Shown here one piece after another: positions 51,160 to 61,592 of a DNA stretch of 64,000 nt. The DNA is from Devosia sp. YR412 (GTDB taxonomy: Bacteria; Pseudomonadota; Alphaproteobacteria; Rhizobiales; Devosiaceae), in NCBI RefSeq assembly GCF_900110945.1, contig NZ_FOFL01000003.1, positions 351,001-415,000 of the forward strand. The letters are read 5' to 3'. The notes under the pieces are model-generated. The model did no database searches. It worked only from the letters and a program-made list of their open reading frames with translations, and was not told the DNA's origin. Both the position numbers and the translations under genes were made by a program. Each line of letters begins with the position of its first letter. Position 1 is the stretch's first letter.

Positions 51160-53427
51160 ATGGTCACGACCATAGGCGGACCACGGGTGCTGCTGCGGCA
51201 GTTGCGTGAGACGATGGCGGAGCCGCTGGCTTCGCAGGCGCGGCTCGACAAGATCGTGGGCCTGATCGCCGACAATATGCGCGCCGATGTGTGCTCCTTC
51301 TACGTGCTGCGCGATGACGGCGCGCTGGAGCTGTTTGCCAGTAAGGGCCTTGCTGCCGAATCGGTGCATATGACCACGCTGCGGCTGGGCGAGGGCCTCG
51401 TCGGCCTGATCGCTGCCGAAGCCGAGCCGCTGTCGCTTGACGATGCCCCCAGCCATCCCGCTTTTGCCTATCGCCCGGAAACCGGCGAGGACAAATATAA
51501 TTCATTCCTCGGCGTGCCGGTGCTGAGAGCCGGGCAAACCCTGGGCGTCCTCGTGGTGCAGAATTCGGACCATCGCCACTATGGCGAGGACGAGACCGAA
51601 GCGATGCTGACTACGGCCACAATCCTGGCCGAGATGATCGCCACCTCGGATTTCGACAATCTGATCAAGCCGGGGTCCGATATCGATCTCAGGCGTCCCC
51701 GCATGTTCACTGGCGTGAGTTTTACCGACGGCATTGCGCTGGGCACGGTGGTTTTGCACGACCCGCGCGTGGTGGTGTCCAATTTCATCGCCGAGGATAC
51801 CGACGCCGAAAAGCTGCGCCTCGAAGCGGCGCTCGAGAAGATGCGCGTCTCGATCGACGTCATGCTCGAGCATGGCGACATGGCCGGCGGCAGCGATCAC
51901 CGCGAAATTCTCGAAACCTATCGCATGTTCGCCAATGACCGCGGCTGGGTGCACCGGCTGACCGAGGCGATCGAGAACGGGCTTTCGGCCGAAGCCGCCG
52001 TGGAGCGGGTGCAGAACGATACCCGCGCCCGCATGCTGCGCCAGACCGATCCCTATATCCGCGACCGGCTGCACGATCTCGATGATCTGGCCAATCGCCT
52101 GCTGCGCGTGCTGACCGGCGATGGCCTCGCCCTGGGCAAGAAGAACCTGCCCGATAATGCCATTCTGGTGGCCCGCAACATGGGGCCGGCCGAACTGCTC
52201 GAATATGACCGCACCAAGCTGCGCGGCATCGTGCTCGAAGAGGGCGGCACCACGGCCCATGTGGCCATCGTCGCGCGCTCGCTCGGCATGGTGGCGGTGG
52301 GCCAGGCGCAGTCGATCGTTTCGATGTGCGAATCGGGCGATGACATCATTCTCGATGGCCCGGCCGGCGTAGTGCATCTGCGCCCGACGCCCGATATCGA
52401 ACAGGCCTATGTCGACAAGGTGCGGGTCACTGCTAAGCGCCGCGCGCATTACGCCGCGCTCAAGGACAAGCCGAGCATCACCAAGGATGGGGTGGATATC
52501 ACCCTGCTGCACAATTCGGGTCTCGTCGCCGACCTTCCGATGCTCGACGATACCGGCGCGGCGGGCGTTGGCCTGTTCCGCACCGAATTGCAGTTCATGA
52601 TCGCGTCCAAGCTCCCGCGCCTCCATGAACAGCAGGAGCTTTATGCCGAGGCCATGGCGATTGCTGGCGAGCGGCCGGTGGTGTTCCGCCTGCTCGATAT
52701 CGGCGGCGACAAGGTTCTGCCCTATCAGCGCTCGATGGCCGAAGAAAACCCGGCCATGGGCTTTCGCTCGATCCGGCTCGGCCTCGAACGGCCCGGCCTG
52801 TTGCGCACCCAGGTGCGTGCATTGCTGTTGGCTGCCGATGGCCGGCCGCTGAAGATTCTCGTGCCCATGGTCACCGAGACTTTCGAATTCATGCAGACCA
52901 AGTTGGTGGTGCAGAAGGAAGTTGATCGGCTGAAGCGCCAGGGCAGGGCGATCCCGTCCCGGCTCGAGCTGGGCGTCATGGTCGAAGTGCCATCGCTGCT
53001 GTTCGAGCTCGACCAGCTGCTGCCTGAGGCGGATTTCGTCTCGATCGGCTCCAATGATCTGGTGCAGTTCCTCACGGCTTCGGATCGCGCGAATCCGCGC
53101 GTCGCCAAGAATTATGACCCAATCGGCATGCCGCGCCTGCGCGCCATCCGCATGGTTGTCGATGCCGCCAGGCGCTACAATATCCCGATCACCATGTGCG
53201 GCGAGCTGGCCGGCAAGCCTTTGGAAGCGCTGGCCCTGATGGCCGTCGGCATGACCCGCCTCTCCATGGGCCCGGCCTCCATCGGCCCGATCAAGGAACT
53301 GGTGCTCAACCTCGATCTGGCGCCGATCCGCGCCTCGGTCAATGCCGCGCTCAGCGATGGGGCGGATGGGGTGACGATCCGGCAATTGCTGCAGGAATGG
53401 ATCGAAAAGCAGAATCTCCCAGTTTGA
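51160..53427 (+). CDS. ptsP: PEP-protein phosphotransferase PtsP (EI-Ntr)
   Basis: A 755-residue enzyme I of the nitrogen PTS. An N-terminal GAF domain (about 20-155) may sense glutamine or nitrogen status; then come the EI N-domain with the phosphorylated His at about 367 (GGTTAHVAI) and the PEP-binding barrel (FRLLDIGGDKVLPY, SIGSNDLVQF, CGELAGKP). It passes phosphate from PEP to NPr and EIIA-Ntr to regulate metabolism and transport rather than sugar uptake. Confidence 0.97.
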   Translation: MVTTIGGPRVLLRQLRETMAEPLASQARLDKIVGLIADNMRADVCSFYVLRDDGALELFASKGLAAESVHMTTLRLGEGLVGLIAAEAEPLSLDDAPSHPAFAYRPETGEDKYNSFLGVPVLRAGQTLGVLVVQNSDHRHYGEDETEAMLTTATILAEMIATSDFDNLIKPGSDIDLRRPRMFTGVSFTDGIALGTVVLHDPRVVVSNFIAEDTDAEKLRLEAALEKMRVSIDVMLEHGDMAGGSDHREILETYRMFANDRGWVHRLTEAIENGLSAEAAVERVQNDTRARMLRQTDPYIRDRLHDLDDLANRLLRVLTGDGLALGKKNLPDNAILVARNMGPAELLEYDRTKLRGIVLEEGGTTAHVAIVARSLGMVAVGQAQSIVSMCESGDDIILDGPAGVVHLRPTPDIEQAYVDKVRVTAKRRAHYAALKDKPSITKDGVDITLLHNSGLVADLPMLDDTGAAGVGLFRTELQFMIASKLPRLHEQQELYAEAMAIAGERPVVFRLLDIGGDKVLPYQRSMAEENPAMGFRSIRLGLERPGLLRTQVRALLLAADGRPLKILVPMVTETFEFMQTKLVVQKEVDRLKRQGRAIPSRLELGVMVEVPSLLFELDQLLPEADFVSIGSNDLVQFLTASDRANPRVAKNYDPIGMPRLRAIRMVVDAARRYNIPITMCGELAGKPLEALALMAVGMTRLSMGPASIGPIKELVLNLDLAPIRASVNAALSDGADGVTIRQLLQEWIEKQNLPV

Positions 53428-53458
53428 CGTGAAGCGCCGGGGCTTCTACACGCACGAT

Positions 53459-53569
53459 GTCATCCCGGCGCAGGCCGGGATCCCTCCTGAGGTGTAGTCG
53501 CCCTGCACCGCGACCTCGCGGCTGTGGTTCGATCTCGAGATGGATCCCGGCCTGCGCCGGGATGACACC
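53459..53569. repeat. Family A variant element (copy 5)
   Basis: Left arm GTCATCCCGGCGCAGGCCGG and right arm CCGGCCTGCGCCGGGATGAC are perfect inverted copies, yet differ from other copies in the loop (GCAG instead of CTTGA). The core keeps CTCGCGGCTGTGG. It lies between ptsP and prfA. Confidence 0.85.
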
Positions 53570-53616
53570 GAGTTTTTGTATAATGCGGCGCTCCGGCCCG
53601 CACGGGATTTACGAAC

Positions 53617-54693
53617 ATGGCATCTCTTCCCCAGGACAAGCTCGACGCGCTCGAGACGCGGTTCCAGTATGTCGAGGCAGCCCTGTCGGGCGGCGCCGGG
53701 CCGGACGAGTTCGTCAAATTTTCCAAGGAGCATGCCGAGCTGGCGCCGATCGTCGGCGAGATCCGCGCCTATAACAAGGCGTTGAGCGATCGGGCCGAGG
53801 CCGAAGTGCTGCTCAAAAGCGGCGACAAGGATATGGCCGAAATGGCCCAGGCCGAGATCGAGGAACTCGACGAGAAGATCGAGACCCTGTTCCAGGCCGT
53901 GCGCATTCTGCTGCTGCCCAAGGACGAGGCCGACGAAAAGTCGATCATTCTTGAAATCCGCGGCGGCACCGGCGGCGACGAGGCGGCGCTGTTCGCGGGT
54001 GACCTGTTTCGCATGTATGAGCGCTACGCCCAGGGCCATGGCTGGAAGGTCACGGTGATGGAGGAAAGCCCCGGCGAAATGGGCGGCTTCAAGGAAATCA
54101 TCGCCAATGTTTCAGGCAAGGGCGTCTATGCCCGGATGAAGTTCGAATCCGGCGTGCATCGCGTGCAGCGGGTGCCGGCCACCGAAGGCTCGGGCCGTAT
54201 CCATACCTCCGCTGCCACCGTCGCCGTGCTGCCGGAAGTGGAAGACATCGATATCGAAATCCGCACCGAGGATATTCGCATCGATACAATGCGCGCTTCG
54301 GGCGCCGGTGGCCAGCACGTCAATACCACCGACTCGGCCGTGCGCATCACCCACATTCCCTCGGGCATTGTCGTCACCTCCGCGATGAAGTCGCAGCACC
54401 AGAACCGGGCGCAAGCCATGATCGTGCTGCGCTCGCGCTTGTATGAAATGCAGCGCGAAGAGCGCGACTCGGCTCGATCCGCCGAGCGCAAGGGGCAGGT
54501 CGGTTCAGGCGATCGTTCCGAGCGCATCCGCACCTATAATTTCCCGCAGGGCCGCGTCACCGATCACCGCATCAACCTGACGCTTTATAAACTCGACAAG
54601 GTGATTACCGGTGAAGCACTGGACGAGCTGATCGAAGCGCTGATCACCACCAGTCAGGCCGAGCAGCTTGCCGCCATGGAAAGCCCAAACTGA
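53617..54693 (+). CDS. prfA: Peptide chain release factor 1
   Basis: A 358-residue RF1. The stop-codon reading motif PAT is at 187-189 (RF1 type, reading UAA/UAG) and the catalytic GGQ is at 231-233 in [16 protein letters not shown]. Its C-terminus matches RF1. prmC, which methylates the GGQ glutamine, begins at the stop codon of this gene. Confidence 0.98.
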   Translation: MASLPQDKLDALETRFQYVEAALSGGAGPDEFVKFSKEHAELAPIVGEIRAYNKALSDRAEAEVLLKSGDKDMAEMAQAEIEELDEKIETLFQAVRILLLPKDEADEKSIILEIRGGTGGDEAALFAGDLFRMYERYAQGHGWKVTVMEESPGEMGGFKEIIANVSGKGVYARMKFESGVHRVQRVPATEGSGRIHTSAATVAVLPEVEDIDIEIRTEDIRIDTMRASGAGGQHVNTTDSAVRITHIPSGIVVTSAMKSQHQNRAQAMIVLRSRLYEMQREERDSARSAERKGQVGSGDRSERIRTYNFPQGRVTDHRINLTLYKLDKVITGEALDELIEALITTSQAEQLAAMESPN

Positions 54694-55541
54694 GCGACCA
54701 ACCCAGCATCGGCGCCCTGTGGCGCGGCTGGCGCGATGTGCTTACGCGTCTCGATTTCGCCAGCGCCGCACCCGATGCAAAATTGCTCACCGGTCATGCG
54801 TTGGGCCTCTCGACCCTCGATCTCGCCACCCGCGAGAACGACTTGGTCGATGAGCCCGCTACCGCCCGCGTGGCCGAGCTGATCCGCCGCCGCATGACCG
54901 GCGAATCCGTCGCCCGCATCATCGGCTTTCGCGCGTTTTACGGCCTCGACTTCATCCTCAATGAAGCCACCCTCGAACCCCGTCCCGATACCGAACTGCT
55001 GGTCGACCTCGCCCTCGGCCATCTCCCCGCCGGTGGGCGCCTGCTCGATCTTGGCACCGGCACCGGCTGCATCCCCATCGCGATTCTCGCCAACCAAAGC
55101 GATGCGAGCGCGGTGGCGGTGGACCTGAGCGCACGGGCATTGGAAGCCGCGCACGACAATGCCGAGCGGAACGGTGTGTCCGGGCGCATGGCCTTCCCGC
55201 ACGGCTCCTGGTTCGACCCCCTCGACGAAGATCGCTTCGACCTAATCACCTCCAACCCGCCCTACATCACCTCCGCCGTGGTCGAAACCCTCGCGCCCGA
55301 GGTCAAGGACTTTGACCCCCGCCTTGCCCTCGATGGCGGTCCCGATGGCCTCGCGCCCTATCGGGTCATTGCGACGCAAGCGGCCGATTGGCTCAAGCCG
55401 GGTGGCTGGGTGCTGGTGGAAATCGGCTATGACCAGGGTGCCGCCGTCAGTGCGCTGTTTCTCGAAGCCGGCTTCGAGGATGTGAACGTGCATCGCGACC
55501 TCAACCAGCTTGATCGTGTGGTCGCAGCGCACCATATCTAG
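54690..55541 (+). CDS. prmC: Release factor glutamine methyltransferase PrmC
   Basis: A HemK/PrmC enzyme that methylates the GGQ glutamine of release factors. The motif [12 protein letters not shown] binds SAM and SNPPYI is the NPPY catalytic motif. Homology clearly extends upstream of the first conventional start (GTG 54738): the bases before it encode [11 protein letters not shown], typical of the PrmC N-terminus. No ATG, GTG or TTG lies there, but CTG at 54690 overlaps the prfA stop (CTGA) and has GGAAAG six bases before it, so a CTG start is proposed (283 residues). Confidence 0.93.
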   Translation: MSDQPSIGALWRGWRDVLTRLDFASAAPDAKLLTGHALGLSTLDLATRENDLVDEPATARVAELIRRRMTGESVARIIGFRAFYGLDFILNEATLEPRPDTELLVDLALGHLPAGGRLLDLGTGTGCIPIAILANQSDASAVAVDLSARALEAAHDNAERNGVSGRMAFPHGSWFDPLDEDRFDLITSNPPYITSAVVETLAPEVKDFDPRLALDGGPDGLAPYRVIATQAADWLKPGGWVLVEIGYDQGAAVSALFLEAGFEDVNVHRDLNQLDRVVAAHHI

Positions 55542-55554
55542 GCCAGTCGTGCAC

Positions 55555-55571
55555 GGGGCTGTGAGCCCCGA
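55555..55571 (+). terminator. Short hairpin after prmC
   Basis: CGGGGCT-GTG-AGCCCCG, 14 bases after the prmC stop. Perfect 7-bp stem, but only ATAATTAAT follows rather than a T-run, so function is uncertain. Confidence 0.45.
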
Positions 55572-55621
55572 TAATTAATGCTGGCAAAGAAGACGCGAAC
55601 GATATAGTTTGGGCCTAGCTG

Positions 55622-55756
55622 TCAACGGCGCTTCATGAGCGCCACGGCGACTAGCCACCCGACATATCCATAGGCTGCAATATGCAGTGCGGTTCCGGCA
55701 AAGGCGGGAACGACGCGGGATGGGTTCGGGGCGCCGTCAGACGGTTCGGTCTTCAT
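55622..55756 (-). CDS. Candidate 44-residue single-helix membrane protein
   Basis: A short frame in the 335-bp prmC-DUF4167 gap, ATG at 55756 to TGA at 55622. It encodes a Pro/Ser-rich, hydrophilic start (MKTEPSDGAPNPSR), a hydrophobic helix (about 18-41, ending GWLVAVALM) and a basic end (KRR), a sensible positive-inside layout. No good ribosome binding site was found. Small and unconfirmed, so it could be chance. Confidence 0.4.
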   Translation of the reverse strand: MKTEPSDGAPNPSRVVPAFAGTALHIAAYGYVGWLVAVALMKRR

Positions 55757-55876
55757 GAAGCCAAGTTAGACCCGGTGACAGACCAGATTGGCTGCATCCG
55801 GATTGGCCAGACCAGGCAGATGCCGGTCCGCCAGCAGTGTGACGCTTATTTTTCTAGAGTTAGATAAAGCGACCAG

Positions 55877-56632
55877 ATGAGACCCAATAACCAGAATAAC
55901 AAGAACCGGCAGCGGAGCCGGAACGGTGGACGCAAGCACGTCAACCCGCTGTCCCGCAATTTCGAGAGCAATGGTCCGGACGTGAAGGTGCGCGGCAACG
56001 CTGCCCATGTCGCCGAGAAATACCTGCAGCTCGCCCGCGATGCGCAGTCGAGCGGCGACTCGGTGATGGCGGAGAATTATCTCCAGCATGCCGAGCATTA
56101 TTTCCGCATTGTCTCCAGCGCCCAGCAGGCCCAGAACGGCCAGCGCCCGGATGGCGACGATGATTTCGACGATGATATGCCGGATATGAACTCCCGCTTC
56201 GCCTCGCCGCAGCCCCAGCAGCCGCAGCAGCAATATGCGCAGGGTGAAGGCGACGAGCAGCCGGAGGCTGGCGAACAGCCACGCCAGCAGCAGGACGGCC
56301 AGCAACAGCAGCCGCGCCAGGATGGTGAGCGCCCGCAGCGCGGTGATCGTCGCGATCGCCAGCGCAACCGCGAACGCTTCCGCCCCGAAGGCGAAGTGCA
56401 GCAGCAGGCGCCCGTCACACCGGTGGAACAGCCCCAGCCCGTGGTCGCTGAACCTGCCGCTCCCGCTGCAGCGCCGGTCGAAGCCGGTGCCGAAGGTGAT
56501 GCACCCAAGCCGCGCGAGCGCCGTCCGCGTCGCCGCCGCAATGCCGATGGCGATCTGGCCAATGCCGACCAGCCCGACGTCGGCGGCCTGCCGGCGTTCC
56601 TGACGGCCGGCACGACCAACGCCGCTGAATAG
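55877..56632 (+). CDS. DUF4167 domain protein, Gln/Arg-rich
   Basis: A 251-residue protein. The N-terminal DUF4167 domain (about 15-80) contains VNPLSRNFESNGPDVKVRGNAAHVAEKYLQLARDAQSSGD and AENYLQHAEHYFR. The rest is low complexity: Gln/Pro-rich, then Arg/Asp-rich, then Ala/Pro-rich, suggesting disorder and possible RNA or DNA binding. It is a conserved neighbour of prmC and clpB in alphaproteobacteria; function unknown to me. A strong terminator follows. Confidence 0.92.
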   Translation: MRPNNQNNKNRQRSRNGGRKHVNPLSRNFESNGPDVKVRGNAAHVAEKYLQLARDAQSSGDSVMAENYLQHAEHYFRIVSSAQQAQNGQRPDGDDDFDDDMPDMNSRFASPQPQQPQQQYAQGEGDEQPEAGEQPRQQQDGQQQQPRQDGERPQRGDRRDRQRNRERFRPEGEVQQQAPVTPVEQPQPVVAEPAAPAAAPVEAGAEGDAPKPRERRPRRRRNADGDLANADQPDVGGLPAFLTAGTTNAAE

Positions 56633-56650
56633 GCGACGGACACATTCTTG

Positions 56651-56682
56651 AAAAAGGCCGGGCAGTGATGTCCGGCCTTTTT
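56651..56682 (+). terminator. Terminator after DUF4167 gene
   Basis: AAAAAGGCCGG-(10 nt)-CCGGCCTTTTT followed by CTTT, 18 bases after the stop codon. Confidence 0.92.
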
Positions 56683-56705
56683 CTTTGCAAAATGGCTCCC
56701 ATATA
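56683..56705 (+). promoter_or_regulatory. Possible heat-shock promoter of clpB
   Basis: CTTTGC then, after 8 bases, CCCATATAT at 56697-56705. The CCCATAT block resembles the -10 of RpoH (sigma-32) promoters, which drive clpB in related bacteria, but the -35 is poor and its spacing short. Tentative. Confidence 0.3.
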
Positions 56706-56814
56706 TCTCCTCGTGATGGGGCAGCGCTGATTGCCAGGCGTTCCATCGCACGACGCTTCCGCCGCATGCTTGGTGCCTTCGGGGCCGGGTTGCGGGCGAG
56801 ACCAGGAGAGTTGA

Positions 56815-59430
<2,616 letters not shown>

Positions 59431-59439
59431 ATGAACGAA

Positions 59440-59470
59440 GGGCCGGCCGCGAGACCGGCCCTTTTTTTTG
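59440..59470 (+). terminator. clpB terminator
   Basis: GGGCCGG-CCGCGAGA-CCGGCCC followed by an 8-base T-run, 10 bases after the clpB stop. Confidence 0.93.
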
Positions 59471-59498
59471 TCGTCGGATATGTCCCCCCAAACGCGAT

Positions 59499-59626
59499 GT
59501 CATCCCGGCCTTGAGCCGGGATCCATCTCGAGATGGTCGTGCAGCCGCAAGGTGGTTCGTCCGATCGACCTTGCGGCTTTTGACAGGATCTCAGGATGGG
59601 CCCCGGCTCAAGACCGGGGTGACACC
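59499..59626. repeat. Family A two-armed palindromic element (copy 6)
   Basis: Left arm GTCATCCCGGCCTTGAGCC, right arm GGCTCAAGACCGGGGTGAC, and the best-preserved core: CAGCCGCAAGGTGG faces CGACCTTGCGGCT, so the core is itself a hairpin between the two arm hairpins. It follows the clpB terminator. Confidence 0.88.
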
Positions 59627-59707
59627 AAGTGTGTGGAAGCATCGGATGGAGCTATTCACTTGCGTGGGATTTTGGCATAGAACAAATCAAGAACTCCGAA
59701 GCACCCC

Positions 59708-60046
59708 ATGTCCGACAAAATCGACTATATCGAATTCCCCTCCACCAACCGCGTGCTCAGCAGTGCCTTCTTCCAGGCCGCCTTTGGCTGGGGCATTGTC
59801 AGCTACGGCCCCGACTATGACGCCTTGAGCCATGCCGGCATCGACAGCGGTATCGACCAGGCCGCCGAAAAGGTCGCCGCCACCATGGCGATTGTCCGTA
59901 CCGATGATCTCGACGCCGCCGAACGTCGCGTGCGCTCCGCCGGTGGCGTCATCACCCGGCCGCAGTTCGACTTCCCCGGCGGCCGGCGTTTTCATTTCCG
60001 CGAGCCGGGTGGAAACGAGATGGCGGTCTATATCTCGAAAGAATAG
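59708..60046 (+). CDS. VOC family protein (glyoxalase-like)
   Basis: A 112-residue single-module vicinal oxygen chelate protein: DYIEFPSTNRVLSSAFFQAAFGW at the N-terminus and FPGGRRFHFREPGGNEMAVY at the end, where the His and the Glu could be metal ligands. It is the length of one betaalphabetabetabeta pair repeat and would dimerise. The reaction is unknown. It lies 31 bases upstream of an MFS exporter and may be expressed with it, perhaps as an antibiotic-resistance-type pair, which is a guess. Confidence 0.88.
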   Translation: MSDKIDYIEFPSTNRVLSSAFFQAAFGWGIVSYGPDYDALSHAGIDSGIDQAAEKVAATMAIVRTDDLDAAERRVRSAGGVITRPQFDFPGGRRFHFREPGGNEMAVYISKE

Positions 60047-60076
60047 TCTGGGCTGACCCTTCAGCCGGATCGCCCT

Positions 60077-61552
60077 ATGACCAATGACATCGCCGCCCCG
60101 CAGAGCCGCCGCTTCGTGCTGGTGGCGGCGATCCTCGCCTCGAGCATGGGCTTTATCGATGGCTCGGTGATTTCCATCGCCATTCCGGCCATTCGCGCCA
60201 ATCTCGGTGCGACGCTGGCCGAAGCGCAATGGGTCAGCAATGGCTATCTGCTGTTCCTCTCGGCGCTGATCCTGCTTGGCGGCGCGGCCGGCGACCGTTT
60301 CGGCCTGCGCAAGATGTTCGGCCTCGGCATCGTGGTCTTTGTCGCCGCCTCGCTGATCTGTGCCCTGGCGCCAACGCCGCTGATCCTCGTCATCGCCCGC
60401 GCCGTGCAGGGCATAGGGGCCGCCTTCATGGTGCCGGGCAGTCTGGCCATCATCGCCAAGGCCTATCCGCGCGAAGAGCGCGGCCGCGCCATCGGCATCT
60501 GGGCCGCATCCTCCTCGCTGACTTCCATTGCCGGGCCGATCATCGGCGGCTTCCTGCTCACCGCTTTGGGCGAGTGGAGCTGGCGGCTGGTCTTCGCCGT
60601 CAACCTGCCGCTCGGCCTCGGCGCCTTGGCGCTGCTCTGGTTCAAAGTGGCGCCCGACCGTCCTGAAGCCGGCCGCAAGCTCGACTGGGTCGGCGCCATT
60701 CTGGCCACGCTCGCGCTGATGCTGATTGCCTATGGCTTCACCGGCGATGGCAGTGAAAGCGTACCCCCGCTCTCGCATACGATCCTGTGGTGCGGTGGCG
60801 GATTGCTCTTCGCCGCCGCCTTCCTCGTCTGGGAACATCGCAGCGCCGCCCCGATGCTGCCGCTGCGGCTTTTCGCCAACCGGGGCTTTTCCGGCGCCAA
60901 TGGTCTGACCTTCGCGCTGTATTTCGCGCTGGGCGGCACCATGTTCTTCCTGCCCATGACCATGATCGGCGGCTGGGGTGAGACCCCGGCCACGGTCTCG
61001 CTGGCTCTCCTGCCCATGGGCATTCTCCTCACCGCGCTCTCGTCCTTCAGCGGCGCCTGGGCCGATCGCGTCGGTCCCGGCCCCCTGATCGCGCTCGGCT
61101 CGCTGATCGTCGCTTCGGCCTTTGCCGTGCTCGGCCTCACCGCGCCGCTGCATAATGTGTGGTTTGCCATCCTGCCAAGCATAGCCCTGCTTGGCCTGGG
61201 CATGGGCCTCGTGGTCTCGCCACTCTCGACCGCGGTGATGACTTCGGTGGACGATGGCGAAACTGGCGTGGCCTCGGGCGTCAACAATGCGGTGGCGCGT
61301 GTCGCGGGCCTCGCGGCAGTGGCGCTCTTGGGCGCTATGGTCGCCTCGCGTTTCGAGCAAGCTTTGGGTGCAGCGGCCGAACTGCCAATCTTTTTCGGCA
61401 CCATGGCCGAGGGCCTGAGTGCCGAGCAGGACGCCCTGCGCCTCGCCGCCACCGACCAGGCCTTTGCCATGGTCTGCTACATCACCTCAGGCCTAAGTGT
61501 CGTTTCCGCCGTGGTCGCCTGGCTGACGCTGGAGCGGAAGGCCCGCTCCTGA
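60077..61552 (+). CDS. MFS transporter, DHA2 (14-helix) family
   Basis: A 491-residue drug:H+ antiporter-type exporter with about 14 membrane helices. Motif A is GDRFGLRKMF, the antiporter motif C region is seen in IAGPIIGGFLL, and the N-terminal LDGSVISIAIPAI-like FIDGSVISIAIPAIR is typical of EmrB/QacA transporters. There is no EmrA-type partner nearby, so it probably exports from the inner membrane only. Substrate unknown. Confidence 0.93.
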   Translation: MTNDIAAPQSRRFVLVAAILASSMGFIDGSVISIAIPAIRANLGATLAEAQWVSNGYLLFLSALILLGGAAGDRFGLRKMFGLGIVVFVAASLICALAPTPLILVIARAVQGIGAAFMVPGSLAIIAKAYPREERGRAIGIWAASSSLTSIAGPIIGGFLLTALGEWSWRLVFAVNLPLGLGALALLWFKVAPDRPEAGRKLDWVGAILATLALMLIAYGFTGDGSESVPPLSHTILWCGGGLLFAAAFLVWEHRSAAPMLPLRLFANRGFSGANGLTFALYFALGGTMFFLPMTMIGGWGETPATVSLALLPMGILLTALSSFSGAWADRVGPGPLIALGSLIVASAFAVLGLTAPLHNVWFAILPSIALLGLGMGLVVSPLSTAVMTSVDDGETGVASGVNNAVARVAGLAAVALLGAMVASRFEQALGAAAELPIFFGTMAEGLSAEQDALRLAATDQAFAMVCYITSGLSVVSAVVAWLTLERKARS

Positions 61553-61556
61553 GCGG

Positions 61557-61582
61557 CCATCCCCGCTGGCGCGGGAATGACG
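61557..61582. repeat. Single-arm family A-like remnant
   Basis: CCATCCCCGCTGGCGCGGGAATGACG: one hairpin arm (CCCGC-TGGC-GCGGG) ending in ATGACG, as at the end of family A arms, but with a third loop variant and no partner arm. It fills the gap between the converging MFS and M23 genes. Confidence 0.6.
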
Positions 61583-61592
61583 TCTTTGCCAA

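Noticed and set aside
59687..61360. 557-codon minus-strand frame opposite the VOC and MFS genes
   Set aside because: Composition (Gly/Gln/Arg/His-rich) is that of an antisense shadow, and it spans two real genes.
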